Shown here: positions 1-5,663 of the stretch, piece by piece
Layout of the letters: each line of letters begins with the position of its first letter
Numbering within the stretch: the first letter of the stretch is position 1
Assembly: GCA_964427955.1 (NCBI GenBank)
Contig: CAYRWY010000359.1
Location: forward strand, 1-6,179
Source of the DNA: JACRBK01 sp964427955
Lineage (GTDB): Bacteria; Chloroflexota; Anaerolineae; Aggregatilineales; Aggregatilineaceae
Length of the DNA stretch: 6,179 nucleotides
Direction of reading: 5' to 3'
Notes under the pieces: model-generated
The model's input: the letters and a program-made list of their open reading frames with translations, nothing else
The model's database searches: none
Told to the model about the DNA's origin: nothing
Translations under genes and position numbers: made by a program

Positions 1-985
1 CGCCACCTGCCACTACCAGGTTTTTCGCGCCCGTCTTCTTATACAGCGCGTTCGCCATGGCTAGGATCGCTTCTTCGGTTACGACCTGGATGCTGGCTGC
101 AATGTCGGCGTAATACTGGTTTTGCTGCATGGCTTCTTTTTCCCCTGTGCGATGAGGGGCACTCTTCGCGGTAAAGAAGTCTTCGCCATGCTTGCGCGGT
201 TTCCCGCCGAACACGTTAGCAAATTTGCCGTTGAAGCTGTGATGAGCCGAATAGTGGAAGGAGAAATAGTCCATGTTCAGGTGGAAACTGCCGTCATCGT
301 GGATTGTGATCATCTTTTTGACCTCGTCCACAAATTTAGGCTCGCCATAGGGTGACATGCCCATGACTTTGTATTCACCTTCGTTGACTTCAAAACCCAG
401 GAACGCCGTGTAAGCGGAGTACAGCAGGCCGATCGAGTGGGGGAAACGCTGTTCCCAGAACAAGTCGATTTTGTTTTCGCCTTTGCCGTTCCAGTTAGCG
501 GTGGCGTGGCCCATTGTCGTGGTGGTCCATTCGCCGACCCCGTCCACCGTCAATACGGCAGCGTCTTCAAAGGGGGAGGCGAAGAAGGCGCTGGCAGCGT
601 GCGACATGTGATGATCGCAGAACAAAATTTTTTCCGCCGGTACGCCGAGATGCTGCTGCAAGAGGGACTTGATCCACATCTTCTCGCTGATGTAGGCGGT
701 GATGGCTTCGCGCCAGAACTCCCACGACCGGGGGAAGGTGCCCAGCGACGTTTGCAGGATACGTCCCACCTTGACCATCGGCTTTTCATAGAAGACGACG
801 TAGTCGAGGTCCGGTCCCTTGATCCCGCCGCGTTCCAGGCAGAACGCAATGGCCTGCGCCGGGAAACCGTTGTCGTGCTTCTTGCGCGTTAACCGCTCCT
901 CCATCGAGGCGGCGACAATTTCGCCATCGCGTAGCAGGGCGACGGCTGAGTCATGATAAAAACAGGAAACGCCCAGAATATCCAT
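1..985 (-). CDS. Carbamoyltransferase, NodU/CmcH/TobZ family (partial, C-terminal part outside window)
   Basis: The enzyme family transfers a carbamoyl group from carbamoyl phosphate, through a carbamoyl-adenylate made with ATP, to a hydroxyl of a sugar, antibiotic or other small molecule in the cytoplasm. The reading frame is open from the ATG at 985 to the left edge, giving 328 residues of a family usually about 550-620 long. The N-terminus starts MDILGVSCFYHDSAVAL, the typical Kae1-like (ASKHA) strand with HDS at 11-13. DHHMSHAASAF (124-134) supplies the metal-binding HxxxH (H125, H129). Asp148 in VDGVGE lies 19 residues later, the spacing I recall for the TobZ metal site. EGEYKVMGMSPYG follows. 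The visible end, NLVVAGG, is the start of the conserved AGGVALN segment. The YrdC-like C-terminal domain is not visible. The start is supported by GGAGG 8 bases upstream and by overlap with the stop of the upstream small gene. The acceptor substrate cannot be deduced. The family call is firm; the specific function is not. Confidence 0.93.
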   Translation of the reverse strand, partial: MDILGVSCFYHDSAVALLRDGEIVAASMEERLTRKKHDNGFPAQAIAFCLERGGIKGPDLDYVVFYEKPMVKVGRILQTSLGTFPRSWEFWREAITAYISEKMWIKSLLQQHLGVPAEKILFCDHHMSHAASAFFASPFEDAAVLTVDGVGEWTTTTMGHATANWNGKGENKIDLFWEQRFPHSIGLLYSAYTAFLGFEVNEGEYKVMGMSPYGEPKFVDEVKKMITIHDDGSFHLNMDYFSFHYSAHHSFNGKFANVFGGKPRKHGEDFFTAKSAPHRTGEKEAMQQNQYYADIAASIQVVTEEAILAMANALYKKTGAKNLVVAGG

Positions 986-1218
986 TAAAACTGCCTCCGC
1001 GCTTCGTCGAGGGTCTTACCGACTGGGGCTTTATCCAGCCAATGCGCCGGCGACTTCCGAAGCTGCAAAGGATCGCTCAACAGCCGTACTGCCAACGCGA
1101 AAGGAACGAATAGCGTGAAATAGAACAACACCGCAAAGACACGCGCCTGGATGTCGCCGTAGACCTGGCCGATGATCTCCCAGCGCTTCCAGGCGGTCTG
1201 TCTCAACTCACTCCACAT
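985..1218 (-). CDS. Small single-pass membrane protein coupled to the carbamoyltransferase, function unknown
   Basis: This is a 77-residue protein that I cannot name. It has a Trp- and Arg/Lys-containing N-terminal part (1-27), one strong hydrophobic segment at about 28-47 (rich in Phe, Leu, Val, Ala), then a polar tail with SDPLQLRK (48-55), PAHW (57-60) and a charged end, DEARRQF (71-77). No signal peptidase site or Cys is visible. The start at 1218 was chosen over an in-frame ATG at 1320 for two reasons. AAGAGG sits 6 bases upstream of it, and a promoter (TTGACA/TAAAAT at 1298-1271) lies inside the longer frame, so the longer version would start upstream of its own promoter. The stop codon TAA shares its last base with the ATG of the carbamoyltransferase, so the two are probably translationally coupled. 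My inference is that it tethers or assists the carbamoyltransferase, or its pathway, at the membrane. Small membrane proteins (SxtJ, DUF5989) are known beside such enzymes, but this sequence does not clearly match either from memory. Confidence 0.78.
   Translation of the reverse strand: MWSELRQTAWKRWEIIGQVYGDIQARVFAVLFYFTLFVPFALAVRLLSDPLQLRKSPAHWLDKAPVGKTLDEARRQF
994..998 (-). promoter_or_regulatory. Ribosome binding site of the carbamoyltransferase
   Basis: On the minus strand this reads GGAGG, 8 bases before the ATG at 985. It lies inside the last codons of the upstream small gene. Together with the TAATG stop-start overlap it fixes the start of the carbamoyltransferase and points to coupled translation. 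Confidence 0.75.
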
Positions 1219-1224
1219 AGCTCG

Positions 1225-1230
1225 CCTCTT
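1225..1230 (-). promoter_or_regulatory. Ribosome binding site that decides the start of the small membrane protein
   Basis: On the minus strand this reads AAGAGG, 6 bases before the ATG at 1218. It selects the 77-residue start over a longer in-frame ATG at 1320, which has no such site and lies upstream of the predicted promoter. Confidence 0.65.
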
Positions 1231-1270
1231 AGATTTTTTTCTTCGTGCTTGTTGATCGTAGATCGGCGGT

Positions 1271-1298
1271 ATTTTACCAGCGCCAAGACCCTTGTCAA
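1271..1298 (-). promoter_or_regulatory. Sigma-70-type promoter for the small membrane protein and carbamoyltransferase
   Basis: On the minus strand there is a perfect TTGACA -35 box (1298-1293), a 16-bp spacer and a TAAAAT -10 box (1276-1271), 5 of 6 matches to consensus. Transcription would begin near 1264, leaving a leader of about 46 bases before the ATG at 1218. The -35 box overlaps that of the tRNA promoter on the other strand. This is a consensus match only; the start site is not demonstrated. Confidence 0.65.
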
Positions 1299-1320
1299 AT
1301 GCCCTGCCGTATGCTATCAT
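1292..1320 (+). promoter_or_regulatory. Sigma-70-type promoter of the tRNA-Arg gene
   Basis: TTGTCA (1292-1297) and TATCAT (1315-1320) each match consensus at 5 of 6 positions and are separated by the ideal 17 bp. The predicted start near 1327 would leave a short leader of about 11 bases before the mature tRNA at 1338. The -35 box overlaps the minus-strand -35 box at 1293-1298. Confidence 0.6.
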
Positions 1321-1337
1321 TTACGACACACTAAATT

Positions 1338-1414
1338 GTGCCTGTAGCTCAGTGGATTAGAGCGCTTGTCTACGGAACAAGAGGCCGTGGGTTCGAATCC
1401 CCCCAGGCACGCCA
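1338..1414 (+). tRNA. tRNA-Arg (anticodon ACG), CCA encoded
   Basis: A full cloverleaf can be folded by eye. The acceptor stem GTGCCTG/CAGGCAC has 7 perfect pairs. The D arm is GCTC/GAGC with a 9-base loop. The anticodon stem CTTGT/ACAAG encloses the loop CTACGGA, with anticodon ACG at 1372-1374. The variable region AGGCC has 5 bases. The T arm is GTGGG/CCCCC with loop TTCGAAT. The discriminator is G73 (1411) and the CCA end is encoded (1412-1414). An A at the position expected for A20 in the D loop fits arginine identity. The first anticodon base would be deaminated to inosine by TadA to read CGU, CGC and CGA. The T stem contains one apparent U50-C64 mismatch. The gene stands alone, with its own promoter upstream and a terminator immediately downstream. 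Confidence 0.97.
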
Positions 1415-1418
1415 CAGG

Positions 1419-1444
1419 AAACCAGCAGCAACGCTGGTTTTTTT
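1419..1444 (+). terminator. Intrinsic terminator after tRNA-Arg
   Basis: AAACCAGC (1419-1426) pairs perfectly with GCTGGTTT (1433-1440) around a 6-base loop. The T run at 1438-1444 includes the end of the stem. It begins 5 bases after the CCA end, so it ends a monocistronic tRNA transcript. Confidence 0.85.
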
Positions 1445-1457
1445 GTTTCTCGCCCCA

Positions 1458-1486
1458 TTGCGCTGCGTCTTCACGTCGATTATAAA
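1458..1486 (+). promoter_or_regulatory. Weak candidate promoter for the aminotransferase
   Basis: TTGCGC (1458-1463) and TATAAA (1481-1486) are 17 bp apart. The -10 box is good and the -35 box matches only at its first three bases. A second TATAAA lies at 1508-1513 without a suitable -35 box. Some promoter is expected here because the tRNA terminator at 1419-1444 would stop upstream transcription, but which box is used is not clear. Confidence 0.3.
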
Positions 1487-1513
1487 CTTGCTCCCGATCC
1501 GAAGGCATATAAA

Positions 1514-1547
1514 CTGGCTGGTGCTCGCCAGGAGGGTAACCCTGGTG
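1514..1547 (+). other. Two competing hairpins in the leader of the aminotransferase gene
   Basis: CGCCAGG (1526-1532) can pair with CCTGGTG (1541-1547) as 7 pairs, one of them G-U, around an 8-base loop. The same left arm can instead pair at GCCAG (1527-1531) with CTGGC (1514-1518). The two folds exclude each other. There is no T run after either and no riboswitch family is recognised, so a regulatory role is only a possibility. Confidence 0.25.
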
Positions 1548-1581
1548 TCTTCATCGGGCGCTGGTTGTATCTAGACCGAAC

Positions 1582-1587
1582 AGGAGG
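1582..1587 (+). promoter_or_regulatory. Ribosome binding site that decides the aminotransferase start
   Basis: AGGAGG lies 10 bases before the ATG at 1598. The only upstream in-frame start in the track-length frame is a TTG at 1565, which lies before this site and has no comparable site of its own. The ATG at 1598 is therefore preferred. Confidence 0.75.
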
Positions 1588-1597
1588 CCGGATTTCC

Positions 1598-2713
1598 ATG
1601 CAGCTTGAACCCTTTAAATTGGAACGTTTTTTCGCCCGGTATGAATTCGCCGTCAAGTACCTGCTCAGTTCGTCGGATGGCGAATCGATGACCGTCCCCG
1701 AACTGCTGTCATACGCCAGCGCCGCGCACCGGACTTTGTGGGACGAGCTGCGGCTGGGCTATACGGAATCCAAAGGACATCCCCTGCTGTTGGACGCCAT
1801 TGCCCAGCTTTATGAGGGGATCGAGGCGGTTCACGTCCTCGAAGTCGTGCCGGAGGAAGGGATCTTCATCGCCATGAATTCCCTGCTGCAAGCCGGTGAT
1901 CATGTGATCGTGAGCTATCCGGCCTACCAATCTCTCTATCAAGTGGCGCAGAGCATCGGCTGTACTCTCTCCCGGTGGACCCCGCAGTCAGGCCCCTGGC
2001 AGTTCGATCCTGCGCAGCTTGCGGATCTCATCCAGCCGAACACGAAACTGATCGTCATCAACTTTCCGCACAACCCTACCGGGGCCATGCTCACCCAGGA
2101 GCAGTTCCAGCATGTGATCGACCTGGCGCGACAGCACCACTGCTGGGTGTTCTCGGATGAAATGTACCGGTGGTCGGAATACGAGGCCGGAGATCGTTTG
2201 CCCGCGGCGTGTGAGGTCTACGAGCGGGCGGTGTCGCTGAGCGGCTTGTCCAAGACCTTCGGGCTTCCCGGCTTGCGGGTGGGTTGGCTGGTTACCCGGG
2301 ACGCCGCTTTGATGCAGCGCTTCACCGCATTCAAAGACTACACGACGATTTGCAGCAGCGCCCCCAGCGAAATCCTGGCGATCATCGCCTTGGCGGCGAA
2401 GGAAGACCTCATCCAACGGACTCTGGGTATCCTGCGCGCGAACCTGTCCCTGTTGGATGCTTTCTTCGCTCGCCATACCGCGCTCCTGGCCTGGCAGCGA
2501 CCGAGAGCCGGAACGCTCACGATGGTGGAGCTTGTACACCCGATGCCGGTTGAGCAGTTGGCGGAAGAACTGGTTCACCAGCAGGTCGTGATGATCGTGC
2601 CTGCGTCCCAGTTCGAACTGGAGGGCAACTATTTCAGGCTGGGCTTCGGACGCCGTAACCTGCCGGAAGCCCTGGACCACTTCGAGGTTTTTCTGCGCCA
2701 GATGCCGCGCTGA
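1598..2713 (+). CDS. PLP-dependent aminotransferase, class I/II (capreomycidine synthase/VioD-like group)
   Basis: This is a 371-residue cytoplasmic fold-type I enzyme, expected to use pyridoxal phosphate on an amino acid or related amine. Family marks are clear. NPTG (159-162) is present. FSDEMY (185-190) carries the cofactor-binding Asp187 and Tyr190. SLSGLSKTFGLPGLRVGW (213-230) carries the Schiff-base lysine Lys219 and the phosphate-side Arg227. Arg347 in NYFRLGFGRRN is the expected substrate carboxylate binder. Length is slightly short of the usual 380-400. The N-terminal KLERFFARYEF and the PEEGIFIAMNSLL segment (85-97) resemble the group that includes capreomycidine synthase, but from memory that group also contains many uncharacterised aminotransferases, so the substrate is unknown. 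It stands between the tRNA terminator and the permease genes, 95 bases upstream of the latter with no terminator visible, so partial read-through into them is possible. Confidence 0.93.
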   Translation: MQLEPFKLERFFARYEFAVKYLLSSSDGESMTVPELLSYASAAHRTLWDELRLGYTESKGHPLLLDAIAQLYEGIEAVHVLEVVPEEGIFIAMNSLLQAGDHVIVSYPAYQSLYQVAQSIGCTLSRWTPQSGPWQFDPAQLADLIQPNTKLIVINFPHNPTGAMLTQEQFQHVIDLARQHHCWVFSDEMYRWSEYEAGDRLPAACEVYERAVSLSGLSKTFGLPGLRVGWLVTRDAALMQRFTAFKDYTTICSSAPSEILAIIALAAKEDLIQRTLGILRANLSLLDAFFARHTALLAWQRPRAGTLTMVELVHPMPVEQLAEELVHQQVVMIVPASQFELEGNYFRLGFGRRNLPEALDHFEVFLRQMPR

Positions 2714-2743
2714 AACCCTTGTGTTTATTACCGACGGCTTATG

Positions 2744-2772
2744 TTGTTGCAAAAACGGATAGCCGCTACAAT
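2744..2772 (+). promoter_or_regulatory. Candidate promoter of the permease-rhomboid genes
   Basis: TACAAT (2767-2772) matches the -10 consensus at 5 of 6 positions. It is preceded at 17 bp by TTGTTG (2744-2749), which matches only TTG of the -35 box. Transcription would start near 2779, about 30 bases before the ATG at 2809. The gap between the aminotransferase and permease genes is AT-richer than the flanking genes and has no other obvious content. Confidence 0.45.
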
Positions 2773-2808
2773 CTGCCCCCATTATCTTGGACCGCATAGG
2801 ACTAAAGT

Positions 2809-3810
2809 ATGGGTAAATATCTCGCGCGACGCATTATCGAGTCGCTCCCCGTAGTGGTGGGCGTATCGATCCTGGTGTTCATGCTGATTCATCTTATCCC
2901 CGGCGACCCAGCCGTCACGATATTAGGTGAACGCGCCACGCAAGAAAACGTCGAGGCTCTGCGCCAACAGCTTGGACTGAATAAGCCGCTCTATGAGCAG
3001 TATTTCATCTGGATAAGCTACGTGCTTCAGGGGGACCTGGGCAATACCGTGCGCGGCAACATCCCGATCTCGACGGAGATAAGCCATCGTTTCCCGGCCA
3101 CGGTCGAACTGTCGCTGATGTCGCTCATGCTGGCCTCGCTCGTGGGCATCCCGATTGGCATTCTGTCCGCCGTCAAGCGCAATTCGATCCTGGACACCAT
3201 CAGTATGTTTGGGGCCTTATTCGGCGTCTCAATGCCGATCTTTGTGTTGGGGCTGCTGCTGATTTTCCTGGTGGGGGTCGAAACGCAATGGCTGCCGTTT
3301 GTCGGGCGGCTGAGTTCGGGCGTCGAGATTCCCAAAGTGACGGGCCTGAATACCATCGATGCGCTGCTGGATGGCAACTGGCACGCCTTCAAAGATGCGT
3401 TGGAACACCTGATCTTGCCTTCGATTACCCTGGCGACCATCCCGCTGGCCGTGATCGCCCGCATCACCCGTTCGGCCATGCTGGAAGTGTTGAACCAGGA
3501 TTACATCCGTACCGCCCAGGCCAAGGGGCTGCGCCCGCGCGCGGTGATCGTCAACCATGCCTTTCGTAATGCCCTGCTGCCGGTGGTGACCATTATCGGG
3601 CTGCAACTGGGTACGCTGCTGTCGGGCGCGGTGCTGACGGAAACGATCTACTCCTGGCCTGGCGTCGGCAAATGGCTGTTTGACTCGATTGAAGCTCGGG
3701 ACTACACCATTGTGCAGGCGATGACCCTGATCATCGCTGTCATTTATATTGTGGCGAACCTGACCGTTGACCTGCTCTACGCCGTGATCGATCCGCGCAT
3801 AAGGTACTGA
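2809..3810 (+). CDS. ABC transporter permease, DppB/OppB type
   Basis: This 333-residue inner-membrane protein is one half of the channel of a peptide/nickel-type (PepT) ABC importer. The N-terminal MGKYLARRIIESLPVVVGVS leads into a first membrane helix (about 10-30) ending in HLIPGDP, the usual DppB signature. A long external loop follows, with LGLNKPLYEQY and GDLGNT. Further helices lie at about 99-121, 132-158, 200-220, 255-280 and 302-327. The EAA loop that docks on the ATPase is at about 231-260 (DYIRTAQAKGL...NHAFRNALLP). The C-terminal DLLYAVIDPRIRY is typical. Length is normal for the family. AGGA sits 7 bases before the ATG. The next gene starts 7 bases after the stop, so the two are certainly co-transcribed. 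Substrate cannot be read from the permease; peptides, nickel or sugars are all known for this family. Confidence 0.95.
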   Translation: MGKYLARRIIESLPVVVGVSILVFMLIHLIPGDPAVTILGERATQENVEALRQQLGLNKPLYEQYFIWISYVLQGDLGNTVRGNIPISTEISHRFPATVELSLMSLMLASLVGIPIGILSAVKRNSILDTISMFGALFGVSMPIFVLGLLLIFLVGVETQWLPFVGRLSSGVEIPKVTGLNTIDALLDGNWHAFKDALEHLILPSITLATIPLAVIARITRSAMLEVLNQDYIRTAQAKGLRPRAVIVNHAFRNALLPVVTIIGLQLGTLLSGAVLTETIYSWPGVGKWLFDSIEARDYTIVQAMTLIIAVIYIVANLTVDLLYAVIDPRIRY

Positions 3811-3817
3811 ATCTGCT

Positions 3818-4807
3818 ATGGATAACTCTAAGCCTGTTTCCTTGAAAAAAAACTCGCTCACCACGACACGGCGCGAATGGATTACGGATCAGTTGACCTT
3901 AGCCTGGGATTTTCTCCGGCGGCTGAGACGTAGCCCCAGTGCGCGGGTCGGCGGTGTGATTTCGATTGCGATCGTTCTGCTGGCCATTGGCGTCCCACTG
4001 TTCAACAACTATAACGCGCTGCGCGACCGCGATCTGCCCGCCCGCTACACGCCGCCCGATTGTATCGTCGGTGTGGTGCGCTCGTATCTCAGCGATTCTA
4101 TAGCCAACGTCTCTTTCGGCGAGATGCAGTGTAAACATCCCTTTGGCACGGACAAAAACGGGCGTGACATCATGCGGCGGGTGGGACACGGCATGTCGGC
4201 CTCGCTGGAAGCAGGCGTGGTGTCGGTCACGATTTCGTTGATTCTGGGATCGCTGGTGGGCCTGTTCGCGGGGTACGTGAGCGGCTGGACGGACAGCATT
4301 CTGATGCGCCTGATGGAAGTGATTCTGGCCTTTCCGTCGCTGCTGCTGGCGGTAGCCCTGGTGACGGTGGTCGGTCCCAGCTTGCGCAACGGGATGATCG
4401 CGGTGGCCGTCACCCAGATTCCGGTTTTCGCCCGGTTGGCGCGCTCGATGGCGATCTCCATTCGCAACACCGAGTATGTCACCGCTGCTCGCAGCTTAGG
4501 CACGCGGTCTGGAGGCATTGTGTTTCGCCACGTTCTGCCCAACAGCCTGGCACCCTTGATCGTGCAGGCCACCCTCGGGTTAGGCACCGCTGTGATCGAG
4601 ACGGCTGCGTTGGGGTTTCTGGGCCTGGGCCAGCAGCCTCCCTATCCTGAGTTGGGGAAGATGTTGGCGGAGAGCCGCCAATCCCTGGCCTCCGGCATGT
4701 GGTGGGTGATGGTCTTTCCCGGCGTGACGATCATCTTGATCGTGCTCGGCTTCAATCTGCTCGGCGATGGGCTGCGGGATGTATTGGACCCGCGGCTGAA
4801 GAAATAA
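3818..4807 (+). CDS. ABC transporter permease, DppC/OppC type
   Basis: This 329-residue partner of the DppB-like permease forms the second half of the importer channel. The cytoplasmic N-terminus contains FLRRLRRSPSARVGG (32-46), followed by the first helix (about 45-63). The family mark HPFGTDKNGRDIMRRVGHG (107-125) precedes the core helices at about 131-153, 163-184 and 190-205, with others near 245-270 and 297-316. The EAA loop is at about 219-249 (EYVTAARSLGT...RHVLPNSLAP). It ends with GDGLRDVLDPRLKK, as expected. The external loop between the first helix and HPFGTD is longer than usual and holds two cysteines, C82 and C105, which could form a disulfide. The ribosome binding site is weak: AAGG ends about 13 bases before the ATG, so coupling to the upstream gene is likely. 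The rhomboid gene starts 18 bases after the stop. Confidence 0.95.
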   Translation: MDNSKPVSLKKNSLTTTRREWITDQLTLAWDFLRRLRRSPSARVGGVISIAIVLLAIGVPLFNNYNALRDRDLPARYTPPDCIVGVVRSYLSDSIANVSFGEMQCKHPFGTDKNGRDIMRRVGHGMSASLEAGVVSVTISLILGSLVGLFAGYVSGWTDSILMRLMEVILAFPSLLLAVALVTVVGPSLRNGMIAVAVTQIPVFARLARSMAISIRNTEYVTAARSLGTRSGGIVFRHVLPNSLAPLIVQATLGLGTAVIETAALGFLGLGQQPPYPELGKMLAESRQSLASGMWWVMVFPGVTIILIVLGFNLLGDGLRDVLDPRLKK

Positions 4808-4825
4808 GCAGGCGGCTTCCGGACT

Positions 4826-5620
4826 ATGACCTATCGCTATCAACCTCCTTCATCGTCGTCCGAGCCACCCGGCACCCCGTCCGGACCGCGCCAGGTGTAC
4901 GTGCGCATGAAGGTGACCGAGCCGCGCTTTACCTATGCGCTGCTGGCGGCCAACGTGCTCATCTTTATGTATTTCTTCGGCCTCTCGCCCGCCAACCAGG
5001 TCAGCTTTTTTGACCGGTGGGCCAAAGTCAATGACGCCATCAAGCACGGGGATTATTATCGCCTGCTCAGTTCGATGTTCCTGCACTTGAACCTGACCCA
5101 TATTTTGGTCAATGGGTATTCGCTCTACATTTTGGGGCGGGACATCGAAGCCTTGTTTGGCCGGGCCCGCTTCCTGGTGATCTATTTTCTGGGAGGGTTG
5201 TCGGCGTCGCTGGCCAGCTTCATTTTCACACCGGCACCGTCATTGGGAGCTTCGGGGGCGATCTTCGCGCTGTTTGGCGCGGAGATGGTGTACTTCTACC
5301 AGCATCGCGCGCTGCACGGCACGATGGGGCGGCGGCACCTCAACCAGCTTGTTTTTCTGCTGATCTTCAACCTGACGCTGGGTTTTCTACCCTCCAGCGT
5401 CAGCAATTTCCGCCTCGACAATGCCGCCCACATCGGCGGGCTGGTCGGGGGCATGATCCTGACGTTTTTGATCGGCCCGGCTTATAACGTCCAGCGTGAC
5501 CCGACGGCAGAGGGTGGGCTGCGGGTGGTAGACAACAACCCGATCCGGCGCTGGGCTTCCCTGGCGGCACTGTATGCCGTGGGGTTGGTGATCGCCGTGG
5601 TCTACGCCGTTACCGCGTGA
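4826..5620 (+). CDS. Rhomboid family intramembrane serine protease
   Basis: This 264-residue membrane protein is expected to cut transmembrane substrates within the lipid bilayer. The catalytic Ser143 lies in GASGA (141-145) and the partner His202 in NAAHIGG (199-205). His92 and Asn96, in LTHILVNGYSL, match the oxyanion-side His/Asn pair of GlpG, with the same four-residue spacing. YRLLSSMFLH (78-87) matches the conserved WR-loop region. Helices are at about 34-52, 90-104, 115-134, 143-160, 172-188, 200-217 and 245-263, so the layout is six core helices plus one at the C-terminus. Residues 7-21 are rich in Pro and Ser and look disordered. No clear ribosome binding site precedes the ATG. Met28 is an alternative start, but it also lacks one and the longer form keeps the gene close to the permease. 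All active-site residues are present, so it should be active. Substrates are unknown. Confidence 0.94.
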   Translation: MTYRYQPPSSSSEPPGTPSGPRQVYVRMKVTEPRFTYALLAANVLIFMYFFGLSPANQVSFFDRWAKVNDAIKHGDYYRLLSSMFLHLNLTHILVNGYSLYILGRDIEALFGRARFLVIYFLGGLSASLASFIFTPAPSLGASGAIFALFGAEMVYFYQHRALHGTMGRRHLNQLVFLLIFNLTLGFLPSSVSNFRLDNAAHIGGLVGGMILTFLIGPAYNVQRDPTAEGGLRVVDNNPIRRWASLAALYAVGLVIAVVYAVTA

Positions 5621-5623
5621 ATC

Positions 5624-5658
5624 AAAAACCCCCTCTTCCAGTGACTGAAGAGGGGGTT
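5624..5658 (-). terminator. Intrinsic terminator between the convergent peroxiredoxin and rhomboid genes
   Basis: AACCCCCTCTTC (5627-5638) and GAAGAGGGGGTT (5647-5658) form a perfect 12-bp stem with an 8-base loop. Read on the minus strand the stem is followed by TTTTT (5628-5624), a standard terminator 5 bases beyond the peroxiredoxin stop. On the plus strand the stem also follows the rhomboid stop but has only a two-T tail, so it should work mainly for the minus-strand gene and less well in the other direction. Confidence 0.88.
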
Positions 5659-5663
5659 CTGCT

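Noticed and set aside
437..892. 151-residue plus-strand open frame
   Set aside because: It lies opposite the carbamoyltransferase, whose conserved metal-binding residues are encoded there on the minus strand.
985..1320. Longer 111-residue version of the small membrane protein starting at 1320
   Set aside because: The extra 34 residues span a near-consensus promoter reading in the same direction and have no ribosome binding site, whereas the ATG at 1218 has AAGAGG 6 bases upstream.
1338..1414. tRNA gene as an attachment site of an integrated element
   Set aside because: No integrase gene and no repeat of the tRNA 3' end was seen elsewhere in the window.
1317..1574. Open frames on both strands across the tRNA gene and its terminator
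   Set aside because: They run through a complete tRNA and an intrinsic terminator and show no protein-like character; tRNA-containing open frames are a common artefact.
1988..2797. 269-residue open frame antisense to the aminotransferase
   Set aside because: It mirrors a gene with intact catalytic motifs, is rich in Arg, Gln and His as GC-rich shadow frames are, and lacks any recognisable domain.
3229..3864. 211-residue open frame antisense to the first permease
   Set aside because: Low-complexity Gln/Arg/His/Asp composition typical of the reverse strand of a membrane-protein gene; no domain and no ribosome binding site recognised.
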